DNA of 64,000 nt from Acanthosepion lycidas (lineage: Eukaryota > Mollusca > Cephalopoda > Sepiida > Sepiidae), in NCBI GenBank assembly GCA_963932145.1, contig OZ010596.1, positions 77,507,752 through 77,571,751 of the forward strand. Direction: 5' to 3'. The notes under the pieces are model-generated. The model was not told where the DNA came from and made no database searches. It saw nothing but the letters and a program-made list of their open reading frames with translations. The position numbers and the translations under genes are program-made. Shown here one piece after another: positions 43,960 to 54,889 of this stretch (position 1 is the first letter of the stretch; each line of letters opens with the position of its first letter).

Positions 43960-44225
43960 ATCTTGCTAATCCATGCCTTGTATTGGGAGAGAAGTTTCCA
44001 AAAAATCCATCTTTCTCAAGTGATGGAATTTTTAGGCATTGAGGCAGCAAAGATGCCTAAAAAAAGTCTGCTCCTCTATCAAATGGCTGGGCTGGAGCTA
44101 CACAATCTTCACTTTCCAAACTTGGCAGAATTCAAAAGCATTTATGCAAGCAATGAATTATTTTCAACCCTACAGCCCTTTTCCTCACAGACAAAATGTT
44201 TCAAACCTATCACGACTCTTTAGTC
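43960..44225 (+). pseudogene. LINE family B, internal fragment (5' part)
   Basis: In one frame EFKSIYASNELFSTLQPFSS then QTKCFKPITTL corresponds to the family B stretch GDKLFSILKPLSHRR seen at 13,900 and ELFPTLQTFSHKRNVVSVSL at 53,250. Frames alternate. The copy is cut by a SINE-type insertion at about 44,226 and probably continues at 44,590. Confidence 0.65.
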
Positions 44226-44550
44226 ACTAATTACATTGTTCAGACTGTTGTCCCAATCTTTGTCATATTCACAACATTTCATCCATTGTATGCTCCAGCC
44301 TTCTTCAGGTGATATATATTGGAATTTCAAACTGAACCCTTTATTTAGTCCATGGGGGTAGATTGTTATAGTGCCAAACCTTTTCTTTGATATCTCAGTT
44401 AATTGCCTTTACTGAATTCATCAAGTTTTTGTTTACTTCTGCTGTGGTCACAACATTTTGGGTCAAGTCATTGGATTACTTCAAACAATGCTTTTATCCA
44501 CTGGGTTATGTCCTAGTATAAATAGTTACATTATCTCAGAAATATAAACA
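44226..44550 (-). mobile_element. tRNA-headed hammerhead-like SINE, inverted tail
   Basis: Minus strand: aacccagtggataaaagc (A-box-like) and atgacttgaccca (B-box-like), body with gcagaagtaaacaaaaactt and aaataaagggttcagtttg, then CAC, CTGAAGA, ...GAAATGTTGTG (about 44,272-44,313) and the tail to 44,226. At the right edge (44,517-44,553) the final tail segment (aaatagttacattatctcag) appears in + orientation, so the ends are inverted relative to each other. Confidence 0.75.
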
Positions 44551-44589
44551 GCTATTTCTACTCTATCACTTTTTCCATGACAAATGCTT

Positions 44590-45670
44590 AAAAAGTTCAC
44601 AATCCTTAATTCACCTGTTCAAACCTTCACATTTAGGGCCCACCATGCTTTGTTCACAGCATCAGACCAACCATTTTCCCTTTGGCAAAGATGCATATTA
44701 CTTTGGTAAGGATTCAGTTTCACTCAGCTTCTTCCACAAAACTGTTACTTTGTTTAAATGGACTCCCAAGAGGATGCTTCCCAAACACTAAAATCTTAAC
44801 CTCTTCAAGTCTTGTGTTAACTCATATATGTTCAAACAATCTAATTAATCCTTAATTCCACCAGCTCAGTCTTTTTGTTGTATCCTTCAAGAGGTTACAA
44901 ACAGACAAACGTGGTACTTGAGTGAAGGAACAGCAACATGCACGTAGATTAAAGAAGAGTGGTTTATTATGAAAAAGAATCCACGACTGAAAAATGGGGA
45001 ATCGGGTGGCAGGCTAGTAATTCCCTAAGCAAGGATATTTACCTTACCTCCCCGCAAGGCAGGATGTGACATAAGGCTGTTTTTTTAATGCAGTGCAAAA
45101 CTGAGCCCATAGGCTCAAGTAAAAATTCCCCATAGACCCTGTATACACAGGGTCGGGTAGCTGTCTGCCATCCTAGATGAAACTCTGCCCTTTGGCGTAG
45201 CCTCGTCTGGGTTCCTCTCTGCCCAAAGACAGAGAGTTCGATCAGCAAAGCTGGAGACAAATCTCCAACTAATTGCCGAAGCAAGCCCCAGGTATATCCT
45301 GTGGTCATTATATATAACTACTGATATAGTCAGTCCACATAGGCAATAGGAAGTGTGGGACATTCCATTACAACACTTTTACAGCTAGGACCTGCCATAC
45401 CATATACACAGGGTCAAATCATCCCCATTCTCTTTGTATTCCATTGGTGAGGAGGAAGTACTACTCAGACTTCTTCTTAAGATCTTCATGGAACAAACTT
45501 TCAAGAAGATGCTTCCCCAATCAATGCAATCTTCGTCTCTTATAGTCTAGGGTTAACCATTATCTAACTTCAAATTTTCATTATCTCCACTTAATTTTTC
45601 CTCTTACAAAAACCTCATTCAGTAAACCTCTACCTTGAATAGCTTTTGTGCCTTGCATAGGATTAACATT
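44590..45670 (+). mobile_element. LINE family B C-terminal part, split by a solo LTR
   Basis: 44,590-44,875 reads ...VTLFKWTPKRMLPKH then NLNLFKSCVN; 45,376-45,670 has a second overlapping C-terminal segment (agcaagatgc-type: acaaactttcaagaagatgc, agtctagggttaaccattatc) and the 3' end accttgaatagcttttgtgc. The LTR sits between them with a perfect pentamer duplication. Confidence 0.7.
44876..45375. mobile_element. Solo LTR (500 bp) inserted in LINE B
   Basis: Starts tgttgta at 44,876 and ends tacaaca at 45,375, with the 5-bp duplication ctttt on both sides (44,871-44,875 and 45,376-45,380). It contains one divergent copy of the structured module: hairpin 1 gaccctgtatacacagggtc (45,135-45,154) and hairpin 2 (45,172-45,211). 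A minus-strand frame of 89 codons over it is the module, not a gene. Confidence 0.88.
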
Positions 45671-46257
45671 TAAAAGCAAGATAATGTAAGATTGAATTAT
45701 TAGAACTTTAAAAATGGCAACCATAAGGAAAGTCAAATGAAAAGCACAATCAAAAATTTTTTGGCTATCCTTTTAGCCAACAGTGGTCATGTTACCTTCT
45801 ATGGGGTGAAGGACTAAGTGGCTATTGGCAGAAATTACCTTCATATGTTGATACAACAATAAGGTGGATCTGGTGTAAAGTGGTTGACCCATAGCAACTC
45901 CAGAAGGTGTTAAGATGAGAGCTCGGACATGTATTTTTATGTGCACAAATGTATTTACCTGGCCTCCACCAAGATATAACACACATGGCCTGAAGATTGC
46001 ATTTAAACATGAAACAGACTGACACAGATTTGTCAACTAATATGCTGGGAAATGTGGTGTGTGAGTGAGTGCATGCTGCTGTTGAGGGTAGGTTACGGAA
46101 ATCATTTAAAAGGTCGCCATGATAACCAGAAGTATACTAAGCTGCCGACAATACCTATGTTGTTTGTAGATTGTCATCTGGGATAAGGAAGCACATAGTG
46201 ATACACAGGAGAGTATTATCAATTACTGGTCTCAAGTCATCTCAGGGGCCATTGATG
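45671..46257. other. Unassigned sequence; unrecognised minus frame
   Basis: A minus frame at 46,036-45,773 (87 codons, containing YLGGGQVNTFVHIKIHVRAL) matches nothing that I know. With repeats on both sides it is more likely repeat-derived than a gene. Confidence 0.35.
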
Positions 46258-46944
46258 ACAAAACAAGACTTATAATGTGCTTTGTAGTGCTTATAAGTAA
46301 TGCTTTGGTTACTTGCTGTGATGCCCATATCAGTTAATCTAAGGACTGACTCCAAATGTCATCGTATTATCTCTGACCTGCAGCTCTTTATTTATAGTTA
46401 TGGACTAGTTCATAGTCATCGAGGGTGTACTATTTACTCTACAACATCCCCCCCACTTTTGAGATTAATACTTTTTAAAAATATTTTATTTTTGTTAGTA
46501 TACTCCCTCTTCACTTTCTGGAGAGTTCGCCAATATATTTGACTTTATAGCATTTCTGTCTCAAATCCATTTCTAGTTCTTCAAGTTGGTTTCTTTTTCT
46601 GGAACTTGTAGGTTTCAGGATTTGTTGTGGTGCTGGAATGTCAAAAACGTAGCATTTTTATCAGTTCTTCCAGTGTTTAAGCTCTTTCATTGATGAACCT
46701 TTTTTTTTTTTTTATGGATGATTATGGTACCTTTTCTCTTCAGATCTTTTCCCTTTTACCATGTAAATTAACTTCCCGATTCTTGCTGATATTATGCCAT
46801 CTTCCTACTTTTCTTTGCCATCCTTATATGCTCTAAACAACAGTTTATCGCCAACTCTTAAGCTTTTGGGGCTTTTTTTATCTGTTCTTGTTTTTCACCT
46901 TGTAATTACTTGTTGAACACCAATTTTACTTTTCTAGCAAACAT

Positions 46945-47169
46945 TGATTCCACCAGTCACCCGTATAAATGTGTTCAGGGTCGGTTTACCTCCCCGAACG
47001 AGACTCTGCCCTTCAGCGTAGCCTTGTTGGGTTCCTCCCCATTGAAGGCAGAGAGTTCAACCGTTCAGCCGGTCGTCCGACATAGACTGACTGTCGTTTC
47101 TCTTACTACTCCTACTTATATTATTTGGGAGAGTCTATTAACTATAGAATAGGCATGTTTCCCATAACA
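46945..47169. mobile_element. LTR fragment inserted in the gypsy remnant
   Basis: Carries one copy of the structured GC-rich module (ggtcggtttacctccccga, gcccttcagcgtagcc) and the LTR end ttgggagagtctattaacta ... cccataaca at 47,169. It lacks the usual tgttatgg start, so the 5' part is missing. A + frame here is not a gene. Confidence 0.8.
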
Positions 47170-47179
47170 GATATTAAAC

Positions 47180-47788
47180 GGTAAACTCTCAGAAAATTTT
47201 GAAGTGTTTCCTCATTTACTTTTTCAAAACTTGCTTTTTTTTACAACATTCTTTTGAATGTTTCCATAAACTGTTCTGCTTGTCTGTTCAACTTTGAGTA
47301 ATATGGTGGGGTCGTAATATGTTCACTGGAGAAGATCTTACAAAAGTCTTTTATCAGAGACTATTGTATCTGGTATGCCATATTTCACAAACAGTTCATG
47401 CACTTCAGTCACTAAAGATGTTGGATTTTTGCACTTATAAATTTCTGGCTATTTAGTGAAACTACCAACTACCACAAGATAATGTGATCCAGGACCTGCA
47501 AAATTGATGTGTAATCTTGACCACAGCAGGTCTGTCTTTGGCCAAGTTTCTATCTTTGTGATGGGTAGTTTTGCTGTCAGCACAACTTCTGCAAGCTTTC
47601 ACTACTTTTTCAATATCTTGACCCATTCTGGTGCAATATATGAAACTTCTCATCAGGTATTTCATTAATGAAGTACCAGGATGTCCACTATGAAAATCCT
47701 GTAATATTTGCTTCTGTAACATACTAGGTATTACAGCCATTTGCCTTAATAATACTACAGTCTGGATTTTATTCTTTGTTACTTTCAA
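47180..47788 (-). pseudogene. Ty3/gypsy integrase: zinc-binding domain and partial core
   Basis: The open part (108 codons, 47,788-47,462) has the HHCC zinc-binding module: His33 and His36 in DFHSGHPG, then Cys66 and Cys69 in KACRSC, with YLMRSFIYCTRMGQDIEKVV between. It reads on toward the catalytic core. In other frames down to 47,180 there are core-like pieces (GSHYLVVVGSF, EVHELFVKYGIPDTIVSDK and a NICYGKHAYSM-like end). The last of the core and C-terminal domain continue beyond the inserted LTR to about 46,560 in degraded form (a GDKLLFRAYKDG-like stretch). Multiple frameshifts; not functional. Confidence 0.88.
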
Positions 47789-48131
47789 TTTATTTTCCTG
47801 TACTTGTTCACTCAGAATGAGTTTTCAGAATCCTTCTAACTACAGTTAAAACTCATACGAGTTCCTGAATCTTCATTACTACTATAAGTCATAAGAGTTC
47901 CAAATCCTGATCACAATGGTTATAACTTGCCTGAGTTTCAAATCCCTCGTCGCAACTGTTATAATGTGCTTTGAGTGCTTATAAAATGCTTCAGCTACTT
48001 GCTGTGAAGCCTGTATTGCTTAGTTTGAACGCTGACTCGGAACCGCTTCTTCTTACCTCTGACCTGGAGCTATTTATAGTTGTGGACTAGTTTATACAGT
48101 CACAGGGGGGTGTACTATTTACTCCACTACA

Positions 48132-48412
48132 AAGACTGAAGCCATCATGAAAGATGTGAAATGGTAGTTCTCATTTGAGTAACAGGTGGTAGTCACTATA
48201 TATATATATATATATATATTATTTTAGGATATTACATCAGAATATTAACACATCAGGTGTTAATACACATTAAAACATGATTGCATTTGTGTAGCGTTTT
48301 TATATGGAGACCTCTTTTAAATTGAACATAACAAATGGCAGAATTGGATTCTATTTGTTCTCATTTTACATGGATGGAGATATATATACGTAAGGTTTTT
48401 TTTTTTTTTTTT
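48132..48412. other. Spacer with (TA)n run
   Basis: (TA)n at 48,199-48,220 and a T run at 48,398-48,412. No gene. Confidence 0.6.
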
Positions 48413-49400
48413 AATCGTGTTCACCCCAGTCAAGGCATTAAAGCCACTAAGACACAAGCAGTTACTGGGTGTAGAAGTATTACAAAACAGAAATTTTACT
48501 AAGGAGTGGGAACAAAAGAAAAGTAATCAGAAGGACAGTAAAAAGTGATTACATTTAAATTTTTGAATATTAATATTGAATGGGAAGCATGGTGCTGGAA
48601 GAGTTCCACAAGTAAGAAGTGCGACAAAAGAAACTGTTAGCATAGAACTTACAGTTACATCGAGCCAAATCAACTGTAAATTGATGAGACCATGTAACCA
48701 ATCTAGTACTATAATTAAATTCATAAATTCTAGGTACCATAGCGAATATCTCATCCGAACCATTACCATGAAAATATTTATAGAAAAGACACAGGGTGGC
48801 AACTTTATGGTGGAGGAAAAGACACTGAAGCTGAGCCACCAGATCAAGACCAATAATATTGCTGATTCTTCTTTGGATTTTATGTAAGAGTTCAAGGTAA
48901 ATAGAAGTACCAAACCATATGTGGCAGCAATATTCTAAGCATAGGCAAATGGTAGACTTATAGATATGTACAGTATTTACATTATGCGGACCACTGTCCT
49001 CATCTTTGTCGCCATATTTGTCACAACATTTCGGCCATTGTATGCTCCGGCCTTCTTCAGGTGGTTGGAATTTTGAACTGAACCCTTTATTTTGATCCCT
49101 GGGGTAGACTGTTCTAGTTCCACGTGTCATGTTTGATGGATGTCAGTTATCTCCTGCTAATTTTCCCTCTGAAAGTTCTCCACTGCCTTAACCGGGTATT
49201 GAACTCACATGAGGACACATGGCACAATGGATAAAGGCGTTGGTTAGATTGTGACAAATATGGCGACAAAGATGACAATGGTCCGCATAATGTAAATACT
49301 GTACATAATACCTCATCTCAGAAATATAGACAGACTCTTATAGATATGTAAGATAGATTCTGGAGAGAAACATTGTCTAGTATGACACAATAAGTGTACT
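48413..49400 (-). pseudogene. LINE family A, long C-terminal copy split by a SINE
   Basis: The minus-strand copy begins at about 49,400 (gtaagatagattctggagag) and resumes after the SINE at 48,970. Readable pieces: LCLEYCCHIWFGTSIYLELL, KIQRRISNIIGLDLVAQL, KVATLCLFYKYFHGNGSDEI, SHQFTVDLARCNCKFYANSF and FNINIQKFKCNHFLLSF, in that order. The 3' end (caccccagtcaaggcatt antisense) is near 48,420, followed by poly(A). This is the most complete C-terminal copy of family A in the window. Confidence 0.87.
48971..49336. mobile_element. tRNA-headed hammerhead-like SINE with 14-bp target duplication
   Basis: Flanked by cttatagatatgta at 48,957-48,970 and again at 49,337-49,350, a clean target-site duplication. 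The left part is in minus orientation (tail, hammerhead-like box with ccacctgaagaaggccggag...ggccgaaatgttgtg, body). The right part from about 49,210 is in + orientation (acacatggcacaatggataa head joined to the tail, ending atctcagaaatatagac). Left and right tail pieces are inverted repeats of about 60 bp. Confidence 0.85.
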
Positions 49401-50610
49401 CCTAATTTATTCTTAACTTTTGCATATGATTAGTAATTAGGGTGATACAGTTGTCATTACAACTGGTTCCCAAAAACAGAAATTAATTCTAGCTCTAAGA
49501 TTTTGACTCATTATTTCTGTGTAGATTTATTTTTGTCAACTCGCTGTCTTTTTCATTGAACACTGTCACATGGTAGTATAGCCCAAATTTATAAATAAAT
49601 GTGCCTATAATATCTATATCGACCAAGATGAGAACAATAATTTGAAAAAATTCAAGAATATTGACAATTACTCATCTCGGAAATGAAATAATAAATTAGG
49701 AAAAGCAACACGAACCCGCCATCTTAAAGACATGTGAAAATCACCTGACATTGGATGTAAAAGGCGTAGTGGATATAGATGTTTTATCATGTGTGTTTTT
49801 GCCATCTAGTGGTCATGAGCTCAATCCTTAAACCAGGTAATGTAGCAATTCAAAAGGAATGAACATATAACTGACACCACAGAATCAAAATATCACAATC
49901 ATCTAATCAATGAAGACCTGATGATGATCAGAAAGTACATAGTCGAAACATTGTCTAGAATAACATCTATATCAACTAAGATGAGAACAAAAGTTTGAAA
50001 TAATATTGAATGCTAGTCAGCATTTATTTTTCTATCTAGAGTTTAAATTTTAATAAAATAATCTTTATATAAAAGGTAAGTACCTCCACAGATTTGCTAA
50101 GAAATGAACAGACCACGGTGAAAAAAATGCCCCAAACTTAATAAAAACAAAATTTTATCATAAAGATCTTTGTTATTATTAAAAGGAAGATCAAAGGATT
50201 TTTGATTAATAAGTTATTTTTTTTATCTTTTTTAAGAACGTTCAAAATTTTGGTTAAAAATCTTGTTTTTCTTTCAGGAAAAAACTTTTTAGGACTTTTT
50301 CACAATTGAATTAAATTGATTTTTGAAATGTTTCTTGTTTAGAAAATCTTGGGAATACCAGATTACATCTGTTAACTCTCACTTATTGTTTTCACTTTTT
50401 AAAAAATTTTAATTAGAACAATTTATAGTTTTAAATCTTTTAAAATTATGTATGAATATATACTGACGAGGTAATATTGTTATTAAGTAAAATTTTTGCT
50501 AATCATAAATGGAAAAGCTTACTACAATTCATCGACACCCACCCCATATATTTTAAAAATAATTTTGAATTTTTTTGTGTAAATAAACATGCTGATTATT
50601 GTACATAATT
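49401..50610. other. No gene; repeat pieces at 49.62, 49.92 and 50.12 kb
   Basis: 49,620-49,690 and 49,940-50,015 hold tail-like sequence (ccaagatgagaacaataatt; actaagatgagaacaaaagt). 50,120-50,275 is a copy of the dispersed repeat at 30,190. The remainder is AT-rich without a supportable feature. Confidence 0.5.
49918..49964 (+). ncRNA. Second hammerhead-like motif (unproven)
   Basis: GAC, CTGATGA, T, GATC...12 nt...AGTC, GAAA, CATT, GTC. CUGAUGA and GAAA match the core, and GAC/GTC can pair as stem I where the 16.1-kb copy has CAC/GTG. Like that copy it has one extra base after CUGANGA. Stem II is weak here. Confidence 0.3.
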
Positions 50611-51440
50611 AGGTTACAATAAAATTTGTATTTCATATGAATACAACCTTATAAAAATTAAAATGTAGTAGCGAGTGGGGGGGGGTAGCTGTATTAAATT
50701 CAGAGGGGGGTACACAAAAACATTGTACTGGCCACACACACACGTGTGTATGTATGTATGTATTGTGTGTAAAAATTTCAGATAGAGTATATCTGCAAAA
50801 TGACAGTTTGAATAAAGACAAAAGGAAACATATAAACAAATGTGTTGCCAAATTGTTAGAATGTTAGTGTTCTGGCCGTGAGGTCCTGATTTCCATGGTT
50901 GATTTGTCTGGGAGGTATCGGCTTGGGGAGACAATCTCAGAATGTGGCACAGTTTGAAAATGTCTGAAAACCAAACTGACCCAAGCCATGAGAGAGAAAT
51001 TATTAATGACTAAATCCAAGCAAAAGTTTATATTTATGTTAGAACTTATTTATCATCTTTGGATGGTGGATTATAGTTTCGTTTTTGTTTTTTTGTAAAA
51101 TAATTTTTGTGTTCCAGTAAATATGAAAGATGTTTCTACTTCCGTTCCCTCTAAACTTTGCTGCCAAATTCACTCTGAATCTTCAACCACAAAGACCACA
51201 GTTTGTGGTTGTCTGGAGGTGATTGATACACAATCCACAATCAGCCACTAAAATGCTAGACAATAGTTGCTTTTACAAAACAAATGTGGCCTTTTCTTTA
51301 TTTCTTTATTTATTTTGGCAAGTTGATTGCGATGGGGATTTTCCTGAATAAGAAACTAGTCGAAAATTGCTGCACCCACATTGAGCCAAATTTGAGTTGA
51401 GTTTTGGAAATTCCACTTTCTGAAGAATCTGTCTTTTTCT
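50611..51440. other. No gene; short TG/CA and G-run simple sequence
   Basis: (CA)n/(TG)n near 50,733-50,768. Minus frames over it are unremarkable. Confidence 0.5.
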
Positions 51441-51444
51441 TCTT

Positions 51445-52262
51445 CTAGCCTATATTACCCTTTTCTTCTTTATCTCTCTCTCTTTACTTATTCTTTATCT
51501 CTCTCTCTTTACTTATTCTTTATATCTCTCTCTCTCTCTTTACTTATTCTTTATATCTCTCTCTCTCTCTTTACTTATTCTTTATCTCTCTCTCTCTCCT
51601 TTTACTTATTCTTCTCTATCTCTCTCTCTCTCCTTTTACTTATTCTTCTCTATCTCTCTCTCTCTCCTTTTACTTATTCTTCTCTCCCTCTCTCTCCCTC
51701 CTTTTACTTATTCTTCTCTATCTCTCTCTCCCTCCTTTTACTTCTTCTCCTCTCCCTCCTTTTACTTCTTCTCCTCTCCCTCCTTTTACTTCTTCTCCTC
51801 TCCCTCCTTTTACTTCTTCTCCTCTCCCTCCTTTTACTTCTTCTCCTCTCCCTCCTTTTACTTCTTCTCCTCTCCCTCCTTTTACTTCTTCTCCTCTCCC
51901 TCCTTTTACTTCTTCTCCTCTCCCTCCTTTTACTTCTTCTCCTCTCCCTCCTTTTACTTCTTCTCCTCTCCCTCCTTTTACTTCTTCTCCTCTCCCTCCT
52001 TTTACTTCTTCTCCTCTCCCTCCTTTTACTTCTTCTCCTCTCCCTCCTTTTACTTCTTCTCCTCTCCCTCCTTTTACTTCTTCTCCTCTCCCTCCTTTTA
52101 CTTCTTCTCCTCTCCCTCCTTTTACTTCTTCTCCTCTCCCTCCTTTTACTTCTTCTCCTCTCCCTCCTTTTACTTCTTCTCCTCTCCCTCCTTTTACTTC
52201 TTCTCCTCTCCCTCCTTTTACTTCTTCTCCTCTCCCTCCTTTTACTTCTTCTTCTCTCTCTC
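51445..52262. repeat. Polypyrimidine minisatellite, 24-bp unit
   Basis: From about 51,735 to 52,250 the 24-mer built on ctcctctccctccttttact plus tctt repeats about 21 times with no visible differences. Before it, related but variable units of (TC)n with ttacttattc occupy 51,465-51,735. The strand is almost purely pyrimidine over 800 bp. Confidence 0.97.
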
Positions 52263-52785
52263 GCTTTCTTGTTCTCTTTTTCGTATTTTTTTCTCCTTTG
52301 TAATTTTTCTTCTCTTCTCTTTACTTAAGACTCTGTTGGAATGACATTTATTATTTGCTATAAAATGCTACTAAACTTACAAAGTCATAAGTAAATAGAC
52401 AGCATTTCTTTTGTTGCCAGATTTCGCACTTAATAATTTGATAATTACTCTGTTTATAACAGGTGTTGGAAAGTTTTCTGTCTTACGGACATGACGAAGT
52501 CTGACCAAATATCTAAACATCAGGAATTATTTTGAAAGATTTTTTGGTGGCACAAAAACTATTTCAGCACCCACTTGTATTTATAAGGCTTAACTTAGTC
52601 TGGATCAAGGCCATAAGTATGGAGCAGAAAATGTGGACTCAAATTGCTAAAATCTTAGAGACTTTTCTTTTTTTTTTAACACCTGCTTCACAGAGATTCA
52701 CATTACTATAAAAATCAAAGAGAAATAGACTCAGTCACTTCACAATGTCTTCTAGCAGAGAAGCTCTGATCATTTGTAAACATCT
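52263..52785. other. No gene supported
   Basis: AT-rich spacer with a T-run at 52,669. No repeat or coding signal that I can name. Confidence 0.5.
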
Positions 52786-52789
52786 ATAC

Positions 52790-53640
52790 TGATATTACGA
52801 TATACGGATGCATCTCTACAACTCTTTGTGATCAGAGAGATTGGCTGCTGACCTTTCTTTGGATCTAACACTAACTTCCTAGTGAGGAAAAAACTGGCTG
52901 GTTACATTCAATGCCTCAAAAACCAAATTAGTTACATTCCATCACCGTCAATCAAATCCTGAACTGCTGCCAGTCATGATGAGTAGATATCCCCTTGAGG
53001 AGGCCCCATACCTTGAGAGAATATTGGGCTTCAAACTCTTACCTGACCTCAAGAGGAACTCTTATATATGATCCATTGCTAAAGATGAAGGTAAAATGCT
53101 TGGCTCTCTCTACTGTTCTAATTTGTACTCAACTCCTCATGCTAATGTCTACCTTTTATAAGAGCCAGATCAGGCAAAAAATGTAGTACTGCTGCCATAT
53201 TTTGGGTGGGAGCTGCCCAGTCTTCACTTTCTAATCTTGATCTCCAAATCTTTGTTGGAAAAGAATTATTTCCCACCCTCCAAACTTTCTCTCACAAGCG
53301 GAATGTAGTGAGTGTCTCATTGCTCTATTGCTACCTCCATAGAAAGTGCTTGGGTGGACTACATTCCTTGGATCTGCCAGATCTAACCTTCACGGGTAGG
53401 GCCTGCCATGCCATTCACATAGTAGCAAAACCATCCACATTCCTTTCATATTTCATTGTTGAGAAGTTGCACTCAAACAGCTTTTTCCCACAAACCATCA
53501 CCCTGTGGAACAGACTCCCAAGGGAATGTTTCCCTCATCACTTCAAACTTAACCTGTTTAAGTCTAGGATTAACCATTATCTTCTTCTATCCATATAAAC
53601 TATTCCTTAATGTAATCTACTTTGAGTGGCCCCCGGGCCT
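52790..53640 (+). pseudogene. LINE family B, end of reverse transcriptase to 3' end
   Basis: Successive frames give a degenerate KTGWLHSMPQKPN stretch, YPLEEAPYLERILGFKLLPD, MLGSLYCSNLYSTPHA, SLSNLDLQIFVGKELFPTLQ then TFSHKRNVVSVSLLYCYLHR, GRACHAIHIVAKPSTFLSYF, EKLHSNSFFPQTITLWNRLP then RECFPHHFKLNLFKSRIN, and the 3' UTR with gagtggcccccgggcct. This is the longest family B copy here. One 130-codon frame (53,206-53,598) is open but several shifts break the rest, so it is inactive. Confidence 0.87.
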
Positions 53641-53734
53641 TGTACAGAGTGAACCTTGGCATGGAAGACATTGAATTTACAAAAGTGTATTGTTGGTACA
53701 AGTCACCAGGTATAGGTTAAATAACTGAGTAGAC

Positions 53735-53925
53735 TGGGCTCTAGCCTTGTGTGGCAACCAGTCTAAGAGAAGGAAAATTTTAAATTTCAAAACCACAGAA
53801 AATGCAATGGGAAACCACTTTGCTGTTTGCCAAGATGCCATGGAAAGGAATCTGTGGAGAGCCATGATCACCTATGTCTTGAAAGGACATGGTCACACCA
53901 AAGCTAGAAAGAGGCAGCATGAAAT
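53735..53925 (+). pseudogene. LINE family C, extreme C-terminal fragment
   Basis: The frame carries AVCQDAMERNLWRAMITYVL then KGHGHTKARK, matching RAVITHVLKGHG at 13,330. Upstream residues (KTTENAMGNHF) are not diagnostic. A minus-strand frame over the same bases is a shadow. Confidence 0.75.
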
Positions 53926-53944
53926 GGTATTGAAACTACAAATT

Positions 53945-54405
53945 CAAATTTTTCTTGCTTGAATCTATCTTGCATATTTATAAGTCTACCATTTATCCAT
54001 GCTTTGAATACTGTTGTCATGTCTGGTTTGGTCTCATTCTCCTGCTATATATTTAGAGATCCTTGATAAAATTCAAAGAAGAAATCTGCAATGTTATTTG
54101 TCCTGAACTGGCATCATGGCTTCATCCCCTTTCCAACTGCCGTAACTTAGCTTCCATGGGCCTTTTCTATAAATACTTTCATGGTAATTGTTCTGATGAA
54201 TTTTACACTATGGTACCCAGACTTTATGAATTTAAATTCAGTACTGGATTGGCAGTAACATTTTCTTGGGTATTGATTTTTTTTTATTTTTTTTTTTATT
54301 GTTCCCGCTCCTTAATAATGTTTTTTTCTTTTTCTTTTTCTTATATTCTTTCACATTGCATCTTAGTGGCTTTATTGCCTTGCTTGGGATGAAATGATTA
54401 AAGAA
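53945..54405 (+). pseudogene. LINE family A, C-terminus and 3' end
   Basis: Frames give LHIYKSTIYPCFEYCCHVWF, IKFKEEICNVICPELASWLH, LSNCRNLASMGLFYKYFHGN then CSDEFYTMVPRLYEFKFSTG, and at the end HCILVALLPCLG with the 3' terminus cttgcttgggatgaaatgat. There is a deletion after the TGLAVTF segment. Inactive. Confidence 0.87.
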
Positions 54406-54494
54406 AACCCCAACAAACTTGACTGGGTACTACAGGATAATCTGTCATTCATATAAGAAAGAAAGAATCTTATTTACATTAAGCTGAACTATTA

Positions 54495-54715
54495 AAAGTG
54501 AAAACGGTAATATACGTTGTTTCCTTCTGAGGAAACATTCAGCATTCATTTCATTAATTGAGCAGCCAGTGCTACTCAAGTTGTACATTCCTTCACTCTC
54601 TGGCCATTAAGCTGGGATCAAAGCATAGTATCTGTTTTCATTTCTAATGGTAATATTAACTATTTCCTTATAAGGAAACATCTGGTATTCATTGATGAAG
54701 CAGCAGTACTACTTT
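54495..54715. repeat. Imperfect direct repeat, two about 80-bp units
   Basis: gtttccttctgaggaaacat...gagcagccagtgctactc (54,519-54,578) and atttccttataaggaaacat...aagcagcagtactac (54,662-54,713) share order, each with a short palindrome at ttccttnnnaaggaa. Confidence 0.65.
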
Positions 54716-54889
54716 TGGTTGCAATTTATAAAATCTCTCTTAAAACAATTTTTCAGGAAAATAAGTCAAGTAACTGTTATTGTTCTTTCCAGTATTGATG
54801 GTGGGAGGGGGGATTTCTTTCCTAACCTTTTGTTTGAAGTAGTGTGGAACATCAACAGCTTGATTTATATCTTTATTTTTCCATTGAGG

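Larger units (their letters stand above)
46262..48131 (-). mobile_element. Ty3/gypsy-like LTR retrotransposon, internally deleted
   Basis: Two direct terminal segments match each other: 46,265-46,446 (gcttataagtaatgctttgg ... tgtactatttactctacaaca) and about 47,965-48,131 (gcttataaaatgcttcagct ... tgtactatttactccactaca). Read on the minus strand each LTR starts TGT[AT]GT-like, and a polypurine tract (aaaagtgggggg, 46,447-46,460 antisense) immediately precedes the left LTR, as expected for the 3' LTR. Between the LTRs only integrase and the pol C-terminus survive; gag, protease, reverse transcriptase and RNase H are gone. A different LTR fragment (46,945-47,169) is inserted in the pol remnant. 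Confidence 0.85.

Noticed and set aside
45773..46036. 87-codon minus frame as a gene
   Set aside because: No family recognised, flanked by retroelements, and a second frame overlaps it on the same strand; more likely repeat-derived.
53677..53871. 64-codon minus frame
   Set aside because: Antisense shadow of the LINE C-terminal frame that carries NLWRAMITYVLKGHG.
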